From positions 3,902,501 to 3,966,500 of the forward strand of contig NC_015844.1 of the NCBI RefSeq assembly GCF_000973105.1: a DNA stretch of 64,000 nt, given 5' to 3'. The notes beneath the pieces are model-generated. The model was not told the origin of the DNA, searched no databases, and worked only from the letters and a program-made list of their open reading frames with translations. Position 1 is the stretch's first letter; each line of letters begins with the position of its first letter. Shown one piece after another: positions 23,531 through 33,000 of this stretch. Source of the stretch: Zobellia galactanivorans. Its GTDB lineage: Bacteria; Bacteroidota; Bacteroidia; Flavobacteriales; Flavobacteriaceae. Position numbers and translations under genes: made by a program.

Positions 23531-24643
23531 TTATTTGTCCTTTTTTTCTTCTTCTTCCTCTTTAATCGTGTATTTGTCAAGAAGTAGTTGCTTTTCTTTT
23601 TCGTCCAATTTTTTCCACCTTTCCCTTACAGTTGCAGTTTCTGTTCTTAATTCAGTCGACATATCTGGTTTATCTTCTTCTTCCAGTTCAGGTGGTGTCA
23701 ACAACTTAACCTCATTGCCTTTTACAATATGGTCAGTAATAACTTTCGCAACTTCATCTGCTTTTTTAGTTGCTCCAGCTTTTGTTGGTGGCGAATCAGT
23801 TTTTAAATTTTCCTTGTGTTGTTCAAGAGCTTTTAATTTTATTGAATCCTTAATGTTATCTAACATTAATTTTTCTCTTTCTTTCTCCGTTGCAATTAGT
23901 TTTTTATTACCCATATATGAAGCAATAATCTCTTTAGCAGTTTTGGATTTATACAATAAATATGCACCATAAACCTTTAATCCTGTTTTGATTAATTCGG
24001 TCAAATCTATGGCAACATCAAAGTCTATATTAAAGATTACATCTATTGAACCATTCTGAATTTCAACAAGCGAAATTTCTTTTGGTGATTCAGATTTTAA
24101 TAGAGTATGGTAAATAAGTAAAGTTCTATTCCATCTATGCAATACTCTCGAAAACTCCTTTAAACTTCCTGTGGATTCAAGGTCTTTGAATATTAGTGAC
24201 ATAACGGCTTGTTCTCCGTCATCGTCAAAATCATCTTCTTCTGAAACATATTTTTCAAAAGTGGTTTTGACTGTATTTAGTTCAGATTCGTTTGTTTGTA
24301 TTGCTTTTTGAAGTTTATTTAGAATCTGGTTAAACTTTTGAAAATATTGTTGACCATCAATTTCTTTGTCTGAATCCAACTCTTCTAATTCCTCTAATGT
24401 GTTCAAAGAAGTAAATGGCTCATTCTCTCTTAAAACACTACTTAATTCGCTATCAAGGGAATTGTTTTCAAAGTATATCAGATTCTCTTTTATATTTTCG
24501 GAAAGCCCTTTCATAAAGACTAAATTCTGGTTTTGAGCTTGAGCTATTGATTGTTTGTAGTCAATCACATCTCTTTTAAATCCAGAGTCGATTACTAATT
24601 CTGTAAATATCTTAATCTTATTAAGTAAACTTTCTACATTCAT
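23531..24643 (-). CDS. Hypothetical protein with acidic and coiled-coil-like regions
   Basis: A 370-residue protein without signal peptide. Residues ~85-135 are acidic and helical (LEELEELDSDKEIDG, SEEDDFDDDGEQAV). A middle segment (VEIQNGSIDVIFNIDFDVAI, DLTELIKTGLKVYGAYLLYK) has the strand-strand-helix look of a small conserved domain seen in other accessory proteins, and the C-terminus is a Lys/Glu-rich helix (WKKLDEKEKQLLLDKYTIKE). No family recognised. It is the last unit of the array at its 5' side. Boxes pair perfectly: GTTGTGGGTA opening (24669-24678) and TACCCACAAC closing (23516-23525). The base before its opening GTT is A rather than the C seen in all other units. Confidence 0.6.
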   Translation of the reverse strand: MNVESLLNKIKIFTELVIDSGFKRDVIDYKQSIAQAQNQNLVFMKGLSENIKENLIYFENNSLDSELSSVLRENEPFTSLNTLEELEELDSDKEIDGQQYFQKFNQILNKLQKAIQTNESELNTVKTTFEKYVSEEDDFDDDGEQAVMSLIFKDLESTGSLKEFSRVLHRWNRTLLIYHTLLKSESPKEISLVEIQNGSIDVIFNIDFDVAIDLTELIKTGLKVYGAYLLYKSKTAKEIIASYMGNKKLIATEKEREKLMLDNIKDSIKLKALEQHKENLKTDSPPTKAGATKKADEVAKVITDHIVKGNEVKLLTPPELEEEDKPDMSTELRTETATVRERWKKLDEKEKQLLLDKYTIKEEEEEKKDK

Positions 24644-24668
24644 TTCTTTCTATATGGTTTGGTTACAT

Positions 24669-24760
24669 TACCCACAACTTGTTTATATGCGGAACATTCC
24701 GTCTTTTATCCTACCAATTCGGCATGATATGCGGAAGTTACGGTTTAATTTATCACTATT
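24669..24760. other. Possible array-end (attI-like) junction
   Basis: The opening box of the last unit (TACCCACAAC on plus) is followed by TTGTTTATATGCGGAACATTCCG and ATGATATGCGGAAG, which do not resemble the arms of any internal site. On the gene strand the preceding base is A (AAGTTGTGGG) instead of the usual C (CGTTR). In an integron this would be where the first cassette meets attI. No integrase gene follows; a broken protease gene does. Confidence 0.35.
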
Positions 24761-25159
24761 ATTTTTCACTTTTTATATAGGATCCAATTTCAATTGTTTT
24801 TAAATTTATGATTACTCCTTCAGTTATATTTCCGTTAGCCAGTGTATCATATTCCCTTTCTCCAATATCTTCTTTTTTGAGATAGCCGTTTTTTAACATA
24901 AATAAAGCCCTCTTTCTGAAATTGAAACATCCGAAGCCCCTGTGTCAAGAACAAACTTTAGGGCAAGACCATTTTCTTTACATGGAATCATATAAATTCC
25001 ATTTATTTTTTTCCTGGTAATTCTGCGTTGTGTATATCCTAATACGTGGAAAAAAATTAACATTACAGTTATTGAAGTTGATTTTTTCATCATTAGCCTT
25101 AACCATCTTATAAGTTTTATACCTCTTAATGTTTGTTGGAAATGGTTCAAGAGCCCCAA
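24759..25159 (-). pseudogene. Frameshifted retropepsin-like aspartyl protease fragment
   Basis: The minus strand reads a hydrophobic segment (TSITVMLIFFHVLGYTQ), then GIYMIPCKENGLALKFVLDTGASDVSIS with the catalytic D-T-G-A, then a frame break. In another frame the expected continuation follows (FMLKNGYLKKEDIGEREYDT, LANGNITEGVIINLKTIEIG) to a TAA at 24759-24761. The second half of the normal protease is missing, so the gene is both frameshifted and truncated, at the edge of the cassette array. Confidence 0.65.
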
Positions 25160-25415
25160 TTCATCCCCAATATATAAATTCCTACAATGCTATTCTTACG
25201 TAAAAGCGTAATCGGCCTAAAAATTTTGCTGTATGCCCTCTTTTTCCGGCTTCGGTAGGGGCCGTGTTTTTGGGGCGCTGCTTTCTGTAACAAAAGTTGC
25301 TGTAAGGGCCTTTTTTAATACTGAAATTTACAGTGTTGAAGTGGTCGAGCCTGTTCGATTACCACGGGGCGAAGGCCTTTTCGAGGGCACGACTTTAACG
25401 TAAAATCCAAACAAA

Positions 25416-26870
25416 ATGGCTAGAATAGTAATATTGGGGGCAGGGATTGCAGGCCATGTGGCCGCCGCCCACCTCCGTAGAAAATTGCCGAAGGCCCATG
25501 AGATAGTGGTGGTTTCCCCCAACGGAAACTACCAATGGATTCCCTCCAATATCTGGGTGGGCGTCGGGCGTATGAAGTCCGATGACATTCTCTTTCCCTT
25601 GGCGCCCCTATACAAAAGAAAGGGGATCACCTTTAAAAGGGCCAAGGTTACTACCTTCCATCCCGAAGGCGATGCCGAAACCCCTAAGCCCTATGTCAAC
25701 ATAGAATACATCCTCGACGAGGATAGGGGCAAGACCGAAAAGCTGACGTATGACTACCTTATAAATGCCACGGGCCCCAAACTGGCCTTTGATATGACCG
25801 AGGGCCTTAATCCGGGCACCAACAAGGCCTATTCGGTCTGTACCTATACCCACGCCGAACACGCGTGGCAGGCCCTCGACGCCCTGATCCAGCGTATGAA
25901 AAAGGGCGAACAAACAAAAATATTGATCGGTACGGGCCATGCGAAGTCCACCTGCCAGGGCGCCGCCTTTGAATACATTTTAAATGTAGAGCGGGAGCTC
26001 CGCCGGCACAAGGTAAGGGACAAGGCCGAAATCACGTGGATATCCAACGAATACCAGTTGGGCGATTTTGGAATGGACGGGGTCTTGATGAGCTACGGCA
26101 ACAACATTATGAAGTCCAGCGAAATGGTCGAAATGGTCTTTGAAGACCGCGGCATCAAGTGGGTCCTCGGGGCCGGGGTAAATAAAATTGAAGACGGAGT
26201 GGCCCACTACGAAAACTTGGAGGGCGAGCAAAAATCGGAACGCTACGATTTTGCCATGCTGATCCCCGCCTTTTCGGGACACGGCTTTAAGGCCTACGAC
26301 AAAAACAACGACGACATCACCGACAGGCTCTTTAAGGGCTTTATGCTGGTCGATGCCGATTACACGCCCAAGCCCTACGAGGAGTGGAGCGTGCAAGATT
26401 GGCCCGAGACCTATCAAAACCCGAGCTATAAGAACATCTTCGCACCGGGTATCGCCTTTGCACCGCCCCATGCCATTTCAAGGCCCAGGACGAGCAAAAA
26501 CGGCACCTCGATCTCACCGGCACCACCACGTACGGGAATGCCCTCGGGCATTACCGCCAAATTGGTCGCCGATAACATTGTAGACCTCATTAAAGGGGGA
26601 AACAAACTGAAGCACAAAGGCTCTATGGGGAATATGGGTGCGGCCTGTATCGCTTCCGCCGGTTATGGGATGACCGAGGGAAGCGGGATCAGTATTACCA
26701 CTTTTCCCATTGTTCCCGATTTTGAGAAATACCCCGATACCCACGGTAGAAAATTGGGCAAGACCTTTGGTGAAATCGGACTTGCGGGGCATTGGCTAAA
26801 ACTGGCCTTGCACTATGCCTTTATCTACAAGGCCAAGATGAAACCCTTTTGGTGGCTCATTCCCGAGTAG
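25416..26870 (+). CDS. FAD-dependent sulfide:quinone oxidoreductase-like enzyme
   Basis: A 484-residue flavoprotein. The N-terminal Rossmann motif RIVILGAGIAGHVAAAHL binds FAD; YDYLINATGPKL is the second dinucleotide-fold motif; FAPGIAFAPPH is the conserved region before the C-terminal domain. Two cysteines in conserved contexts (GHAKSTCQGAAFEY, ~residue 174, and GAACIASAGYGM, ~408) could form the redox pair of sulfide:quinone oxidoreductases. Predicted role: oxidation of sulfide to sulfur with transfer of electrons to quinone at the membrane; a related NADH-dehydrogenase-like activity cannot be excluded. The downstream small membrane proteins and a DUF2892 gene further on fit a sulfide/thiol detoxification context. 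G+C is clearly higher than in the array to the left. Confidence 0.75.
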   Translation: MARIVILGAGIAGHVAAAHLRRKLPKAHEIVVVSPNGNYQWIPSNIWVGVGRMKSDDILFPLAPLYKRKGITFKRAKVTTFHPEGDAETPKPYVNIEYILDEDRGKTEKLTYDYLINATGPKLAFDMTEGLNPGTNKAYSVCTYTHAEHAWQALDALIQRMKKGEQTKILIGTGHAKSTCQGAAFEYILNVERELRRHKVRDKAEITWISNEYQLGDFGMDGVLMSYGNNIMKSSEMVEMVFEDRGIKWVLGAGVNKIEDGVAHYENLEGEQKSERYDFAMLIPAFSGHGFKAYDKNNDDITDRLFKGFMLVDADYTPKPYEEWSVQDWPETYQNPSYKNIFAPGIAFAPPHAISRPRTSKNGTSISPAPPRTGMPSGITAKLVADNIVDLIKGGNKLKHKGSMGNMGAACIASAGYGMTEGSGISITTFPIVPDFEKYPDTHGRKLGKTFGEIGLAGHWLKLALHYAFIYKAKMKPFWWLIPE

Positions 26871-26915
26871 GAGTGTGAGGGAAGCAGTAAACCGTAAACC
26901 GTAAAAACGCAAAAG

Positions 26916-27050
26916 ATGAAAAGAATATCAAGATCCAAACGCTTTGTAATGCGCAACCCCATCATCCAGTTCTTTAAGTTCATTTGGTTGAGCCTAAAAA
27001 TATTGGTGGTCGTGGCCGGAGGTCACGGGGGCACGCGAAAAACAACATGA
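26916..27050 (+). CDS. Small basic membrane protein, 44 residues
   Basis: An ATG at 26916, 45 bases after the oxidoreductase stop, opens a 44-residue frame: basic start MKRISRSKRFVMRNPIIQ, one hydrophobic segment FFKFIWLSLKILVVVAGG, and a short tail HGGTRKTT. The TGA at 27048-27050 overlaps the ATG of the next gene as ATGA, a strong sign of translational coupling. Probably a single-pass membrane peptide of the same operon. Function unknown. Confidence 0.5.
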   Translation: MKRISRSKRFVMRNPIIQFFKFIWLSLKILVVVAGGHGGTRKTT

Positions 27051-27247
27051 ACATGACACGAAAACTGATTTTGTTTACGGCCCTGGGCATTGCTGTGGGG
27101 GCAATGGCCGGTTACCTGTACTATTCGGAGATAGGTTGTGTTTCGGGCACTTGTGCCATTACCTCGAACCCTCTGAACAGTACCTTGTACGGGGCCTTTA
27201 TGGGAGGTTTGCTGGTCAATACCTTTGTCAAGTCCCCTAAAAAATAG
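27047..27247 (+). CDS. DUF6132-like small membrane protein
   Basis: 66 residues starting MNMTRKLI at the ATG that overlaps the previous stop (ATGA). Two hydrophobic helices (LILFTALGIAVGAMAGYLYY and LYGAFMGGLLVNTF) flank a loop GCVSGTCAITSNPLNS with two cysteines, the pattern I associate with DUF6132 proteins. These usually accompany rhodanese, thioredoxin or sulfur-handling genes. Predicted inner-membrane protein; role unknown but consistent with the preceding sulfide-oxidoreductase-like gene. Confidence 0.65.
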   Translation: MNMTRKLILFTALGIAVGAMAGYLYYSEIGCVSGTCAITSNPLNSTLYGAFMGGLLVNTFVKSPKK

Positions 27248-27404
27248 GTGGTTGTTAATTTGGTTGTTTTAGGAAGGCACCTCGGTAAACGGGGTGTCTT
27301 TTTTTGTGACCGATACCGAAACCCGAACGGCTCTTTTTGAATGGTAACAATGGTTACTGTGGAGGGCGGAAGCCGGGCGTAATTTTGTGGAAAATACATG
27401 AACG

Positions 27405-28706
27405 ATGAAGTATATTTTCTTGATATTGATTTTGTTGGCGACTTCCCTTTCTGCGGAAGCACAGGAAACGCAATTGATAACAAAGGCGGAAGTCATGGCC
27501 AGGGTAAGCGAAAACAACAACAGCCTAAAAATGGCCGAGCAGGAGGTGAAGGCCGCCCTGGGCGATTACAGGCAGACCAATGCCGTTCTCTTGCCCAACG
27601 TAGGGGTTTCGCATACGGGCATTGCCACGACCAACCCCCTAATGGCCTTTGGCTCCAAGTTGAACCAATCCATTTTAACGACAGGTGATTTTGCACCTGA
27701 TCTGCTTAATGACCCGAGGCAGATCGAAGACTACGCCACCCGGATCGAGGTGCAACAACCGCTGGTGAATTTTGATGGTATCTTTCAACGCAAGGCGGCC
27801 AAGGCCAAGTACCGGGCGACCCAATTTCAATCGGAACGTACACAGGAATACATTGTGCTGGAACTGGACAAGGCCTATATGCAACTGCAATTGGCCTATA
27901 AGACGGTAGAGGTATTGGAAAAGGCCAAGGCCGCCGCCTTGGAGAACAAGCGTATAGCCGACAATAGCTTTAAGCAGGGCTATTTGCAGAAATCCGATGT
28001 ACTGGCCGTGGAAGTCCGGGTAGGCGAGATAGAGAACCAGTTGCAATATGCACAGAGCCATATAAAGAATGCCTCGGATTATCTATCGGTCTTAATGAAC
28101 GATACCACCTATGCCATCTTGCGTCCCGCTGATTCGCTAAGCCTAAGGGTAAGCGACCTGGAACGTCCGGCATTTTCGGAAAACAGGGCCGACATACAGG
28201 CGATGGCTTCGGCGAGCAAAGCCTACGAACAGATGCACAAGGCCGATAAGATGAGTTTCTTGCCGCGCTTGAACGCCTTTGGTACCTATGAACTTCATGA
28301 CGACGAGATTTTCAAGGGGGCTTCCAACGGTTATTTGTTCGGGGCCGAGCTGAAATGGAACATTCTGGAAGGGAGCAAGCGTTTCGGGAAGGCCCAAAAG
28401 AGCAAGGCGGAATACGAAAAATCAAAATTACAATTAGAGCAATATACAGCTGAAAGTCAGGTAGAGCTGAATAGGGCCATACGTTCGCTCCAAGATGCCA
28501 AGAACAACTTGGAGCTTACGGCCCTTGCCTTGGAACAATCGAAAGAATCGTTGCGCATACGTACCAACCGCTTTCAACAGGGCTTGGAGAAAACCACCGA
28601 CCTCTTGTTGGCCGAGACCCAATACGCCCAAAAGCAATTGGAATATTACAGTACCATTTTTCAACACAATTACGCCTTGGCCTATGTGCAATTCTTGACC
28701 AAGTAA
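27405..28706 (+). CDS. TolC-family outer membrane efflux protein
   Basis: A 433-residue protein with signal peptide MKYIFLILILLATSLSAEAQ. It has the duplicated coiled-coil architecture of TolC proteins: VMARVSENNNSLKMAEQEVK, then YMQLQLAYKTVEVLEKAKAA and LVNFDGIFQRKAAKAKYRAT in the first half, and AEYEKSKLQLEQYTAESQVE, ELTALALEQSKESLRIRTNR and GLEKTTDLLLAETQYAQKQL in the second. It forms the outer-membrane channel of a tripartite pump with the following adaptor and RND genes, which run in the same direction. Length is usual for the family. Confidence 0.9.
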   Translation: MKYIFLILILLATSLSAEAQETQLITKAEVMARVSENNNSLKMAEQEVKAALGDYRQTNAVLLPNVGVSHTGIATTNPLMAFGSKLNQSILTTGDFAPDLLNDPRQIEDYATRIEVQQPLVNFDGIFQRKAAKAKYRATQFQSERTQEYIVLELDKAYMQLQLAYKTVEVLEKAKAAALENKRIADNSFKQGYLQKSDVLAVEVRVGEIENQLQYAQSHIKNASDYLSVLMNDTTYAILRPADSLSLRVSDLERPAFSENRADIQAMASASKAYEQMHKADKMSFLPRLNAFGTYELHDDEIFKGASNGYLFGAELKWNILEGSKRFGKAQKSKAEYEKSKLQLEQYTAESQVELNRAIRSLQDAKNNLELTALALEQSKESLRIRTNRFQQGLEKTTDLLLAETQYAQKQLEYYSTIFQHNYALAYVQFLTK

Positions 28707-28800
28707 ACTACCTCGGGGCGAGCCCGCGAGGCATTAAAAGGAATACACCTTGATTTCGAGGCAAGCCTCGGAGCATTTAATCTCGATTATCGAGTAACAC
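28707..28800. repeat. Intergenic palindromic repeat
   Basis: Contains GGGGCGAGCCCGCGAGGCATT and a related TTCGAGGCAAGCCTCGGAGC, then TCTCGATTATCGAG. These nested palindromes look like a REP-type intergenic repeat, which flavobacterial genomes commonly carry. Lies between the tolC and adaptor genes and could attenuate or stabilise the transcript. Confidence 0.4.
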
Positions 28801-28837
28801 CCTACGATAAATGTTTTACCCAGTATTTAATTCTAAG

Positions 28838-29923
28838 ATGATGAAAAACAGAAACTACATAATAGCCGCAGTACTCACCTTAAGCCTGGCTTTGGCGAGC
28901 TGTGGGGATAAAGAAACGAAGGCCGTGGCCGACAATTCGCCGGCCGTTCCGGTACAGGTACGATCGGTAGCCGAAAACACGGAAGATTCCTTTGTAACGG
29001 CCAGCGGAAAGATCGAGGCGGCCAAGAGCGCCAATATCAGTACCCGTATGATGGGCTATGTAGACAAGATCTACGTGAAGGTGGGCGATAAGGTGAAAAA
29101 CGGACAACTTTTATTGAGCGTGAACAATGCCGATGTTTCGGCAAAACTGGCCCAGGTAAATGCAGGCATTGCCGAGGCCGAAGCGGCCTTTGCCAATGCG
29201 GAGAAAGATTACCAACGCTTTACGAACCTGTTCAACGAGAACAGTGCCTCGCAAAAGGAGCTGGACGATATCACCGCCCATTACAACATGGCCAAGGCAC
29301 GCTTGGAAAGTGCCAAACAAATGAAGAACGGGGTAAACGCCCAAATGGGCTATGCCAATATACGTGCCCCTTTTAGCGGGGTCGTTACCAATAAATTTAT
29401 CAGTGCGGGCGATATGGCGAACCCGGGAATGCCCTTGTTGGAAGTGGAATCGCCTGGGCAATACCAAGTATTGGCCATGGTGCCCGAATCGGAAATATTG
29501 GAGATCCGGCCCGATACCGAGGTAAGCGTACGCTTAAAGTCATTGGGGCAATCGGTTAAGGGCAAGGTGGTAGAGGTCAGTACCTCGGCCAAGAATACCG
29601 GGGGGCAATACCTGGTAAAGGTGATACTCGGGCCGACCGATGTGAATCTACTCTCGGGGATGTACGCCACGGTACAGTTTCCGGTAGAGCGTAGGGCCAA
29701 TGCAGCGGCCGTGATGGTCCCCAAGGAGGCCTTGGTAGAACGGGGACAGTTGACCGGTATTTATACGATAAGCCAGAACAATACGGCCTTGTTGCGCTGG
29801 TTGCGCCTCGGAAGAAGCTTCGGGGACAAGGTGGAAGTATTATCAGGACTCTCACAAGACGAAAAATACATTGTTTCCTCCGACGGAAAGTTGTTCAACG
29901 GGGCCAAGGTGAGTATACAGTAA
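28838..29923 (+). CDS. RND efflux periplasmic adaptor (membrane fusion protein)
   Basis: A lipoprotein of about 361 residues from the ATG-ATG at 28838: the leader MMKNRNYIIAAVLTLSLALA is followed by the lipobox ASCGD. An ATG at 28811 would add nine residues that spoil the signal peptide. The lipoyl/barrel-sandwich halves are GKIEAAKSANISTRMMGYVD and GYANIRAPFSGVVTNKFISA, with the hairpin helices between (AEAAFANAEKDYQRFTNLFN, NMAKARLESAKQMKNG). The beta-barrel and membrane-proximal domains follow (VMVPKEALVERGQLTGIYTI). It bridges the RND pump to the TolC channel. Substrate not evident. Confidence 0.9.
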   Translation: MMKNRNYIIAAVLTLSLALASCGDKETKAVADNSPAVPVQVRSVAENTEDSFVTASGKIEAAKSANISTRMMGYVDKIYVKVGDKVKNGQLLLSVNNADVSAKLAQVNAGIAEAEAAFANAEKDYQRFTNLFNENSASQKELDDITAHYNMAKARLESAKQMKNGVNAQMGYANIRAPFSGVVTNKFISAGDMANPGMPLLEVESPGQYQVLAMVPESEILEIRPDTEVSVRLKSLGQSVKGKVVEVSTSAKNTGGQYLVKVILGPTDVNLLSGMYATVQFPVERRANAAAVMVPKEALVERGQLTGIYTISQNNTALLRWLRLGRSFGDKVEVLSGLSQDEKYIVSSDGKLFNGAKVSIQ

Positions 29924-29978
29924 AACAGAATAAAAGATAACGAGCGGTTGCGTTAGGGATTGCAACGGATACCCCACA

Positions 29979-30009
29979 GTGTTTTTGATCGGTCTTCGAT
30001 CAAGAACAC
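29979..30009. promoter_or_regulatory. Stem-loop between adaptor and RND genes
   Basis: GTGTTTTTGATC-ggtctt-GATCAAGAACAC forms a near-perfect hairpin 50 bases before the RND start. It has no T-run, so it is more likely an mRNA processing or stability element than a terminator. Confidence 0.4.
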
Positions 30010-30061
30010 GAGGAGTAGGAGTGAAAAGCCCGCCCGAACGCCCAAAATAAGATAAATAGCG

Positions 30062-33000
30062 ATGAAAGAAGGATTAGCAGGTAAAATTGCCAAAATGTTC
30101 ATAGGCAGCAAGTTGACAGTACTGTTGATGATTGTGTTTATGGTCATTGGGGTGTACAGTTCGTTTTTGATCCCGAGGGAAGAGGAACCCCAGATAGACG
30201 TGCCCATGGCCGATATTTTTGTGGGCTACCCCGGGGCGAGTCCCACTGAAGTGGAAAGCCGGGTGACCAAGCCCTTGGAGAAACTGATCTCGAACATTAA
30301 GGGGGTAGAGTATGTGTATTCGACCTCGATGAAGGAACAGGGCATGGTGATCGTACAGTTTTACGTGGGCGAGGATATTGAACGCTCCTTCGTAAAGCTC
30401 TACAACGAGATCAACAAGCATATGGATATTATGCCCCAGGGCGTAACCTTTCCCTTGGTGAAGACCCGGGCCATCGACGATGTGCCCATGTTGGGACTCA
30501 CCCTGTGGAGCGAAAATTACGATGGCTACCAGTTGAGCCAGATGGCGCAGGAACTGGAGAGTGAGATCAAGAAGGTGAACGACGTGGCGGTGACCCATAA
30601 AATCGGGAACCAAGACCGCCAATTGCGGGTGGTTTTGGACAAGGATAAATTGGCCGCCAGTGGATTGGACTTCTTATCGGTCTCTGAAATGATCAAGGCG
30701 AACAACGCCCAGTTGAGTTCCGGTAGTTTTGACAAGAACGATACCGAATTTTTGGTGAATACGGGCAGCTTTTTGGCCTCGGTCACCGATGTTGAAAACC
30801 TAGTGGTGGGCGTACAGCAGAACCGCCCCATTTATTTGAAGCAGATTGCCAGTATTGTAGACGGACCTGAAATTCCACAGAGTTACGTGTCCCTCGGTTT
30901 TGGGCAGGGCAGCGATAAGGTGGCCGATCATAGATCGGAGTACCCTGCGGTTACCATTTCGGTAGCGAAACGAAAGGGGGCCGATGCCATGAAGATCGCC
31001 GATATCGTAATCGATAAGGTAGAGCATTTGCGGGCGGATTTGATTCCCGACGATGTTCATGTGGAAATTACCCGAAACTATGGTGAAACGGCTTCGCACA
31101 AGGTGTCGGAACTGCTGTTGCACCTTATCGGGTCTATCTTTGCCGTAACCCTTGTGGTGATGCTGGCCATGGGATGGCGGGGCGGACTGGTGGTATTTTT
31201 ATCGGTTCCGATAACCTTTGCCCTGACGCTGTTGAGCTACTATATGCTCGACTATACCCTGAACCGGATCACGCTTTTTGCCTTGGTCTTTGTTACCGGT
31301 ATCGTGGTAGACGACTCCATCATCATCGCCGAGAACATGCACCGGCATTTTAAGATGAAGCGCCTGCCTTTTAAACAGGCGGCCCTCTATGCGATTAACG
31401 AGGTGGGGAACCCTACCATTTTGGCGACCTTTACCGTAATCGCCTCGGTATTGCCCATGGCCTTCGTATCGGGATTGATGGGCCCCTATATGGCCCCGAT
31501 GCCCATTGGCGCATCGATTGCCATGATCTTGTCCCTCTTCGTGGCCTTGACCATAACACCGTACTTGGGCTATGTTTTTCTTAGGGAAAAGGAGAAAAAA
31601 GGAAAGGTGGAGAAAAAGGAAAAGCCCTTGGAGGAAACTTTGATCTACAGGCTTTACAACAAATTTGAACGCCCCTTGATCGAAAGTAAGGGAAAACGCT
31701 GGATGTTTTTGGGCTTGACTTTCTTATTGCTCATGGGCTCCATGGTCTTGTTCTTTACGAAGTCCGTTGCCGTAAAAATGTTGCCCTTCGATAACAAGAA
31801 CGAGTTTCAGGTGGTGATCGATATGCCCGAGGGCACGACCCTTGAGCGTACGGGAGTGGTGGCCCAGGAAATAGCACAATACCTGTCTACCCGCCCCGAG
31901 GTAGTGAACTATCAAAATTACGTGGGTACCTCGGCGCCCATAACCTTTAACGGCCTGGTACGCCATTACGATCTACGCGGTGGTAGCAATATGGCCGATA
32001 TTCAGGTGAACCTGATCGACAAGGGCGAACGTTCGGCCCAGAGCCATGATATTGCCAAGTTGCTTCGGCCCGACATTCAAAAGATAGCGGCCAAGTACAA
32101 TGCCAACGTAAAACTGGTGGAAGTACCACCAGGACCTCCGGTGCTTTCTACGATCGTTGCGGAAGTATACGGTCCCGATTACGGGGAACAGATGCGGATC
32201 GCCAACAGCGTTCAGAATATCTTGAAGGCTACCGACGATGTGGTGGATGTCGATTGGATGGTGGAAGCCGACCAGACCGAATATCAGTTCGAGATCGACA
32301 AGGAAAAGGCGATGCTCTACGGGGTTGCGCCCCAGCAAATTGCCTATACCATGAACATGGCCTTATCGAACAGGGCCATTACCAACCTCTACGATGAGGA
32401 TGCGAGTACGCAAATAGGACTGGTATTGGCCTTGGATGAAAAGGAGAAATCGACCATTTCGGATATTGCCCAATTGAAAGTGGCCTCGAAACAGGGGAAC
32501 ATGGTTTCGATATCGGATTTGGTAGACATTAAGGAAACGACAAGTGCCAAGAGCATTTACCGTAAAAACCAAAAACGCGTGGTGTACGTACTGGCCGATA
32601 TGGCCGGGGAATTGGAGAGTCCCGCTTACGCGATCTTGGGAATGGAGGAAAAGCTAAAGGAAATTGCCCTGCCCCAGGGGTATACCATTAACGAAATGTA
32701 TTTGGGCCAGCCCGATTTCGAGGATGACTATACCGTAAAATGGGACGGAGAATGGCAGATTACCTTAGAGGTATTTAGAGATTTGGGTATCGCCTTTATG
32801 GGCGCCATTATCTTGATCTACATCTTGATCGTTGGATGGTTCCAGAACTTTAAGGCACCCATTGTTATGATGGTGGCCATACCCTTATCGCTGATCGGTA
32901 TTGTTTTGGGACACTGGATCATGGGCGCCTTTTTTACCGCTACCTCTTTTATAGGAATGATCGCCTTGGCGGGTATTATGGTGCGGAACTCGGTATTGCT

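Noticed and set aside
1536-24678. Classical class 1 or Vibrio-type integron
   Set aside because: No intI-type integrase is present, and only two boxes (GTTGGGC, GTTAGGC) fit GTTRRRY. The mechanism may be similar, but I cannot call it a standard integron.
25608-26792. Several long frames opposite the oxidoreductase gene
   Set aside because: Antisense shadows in GC-richer coding DNA with no recognisable protein features.
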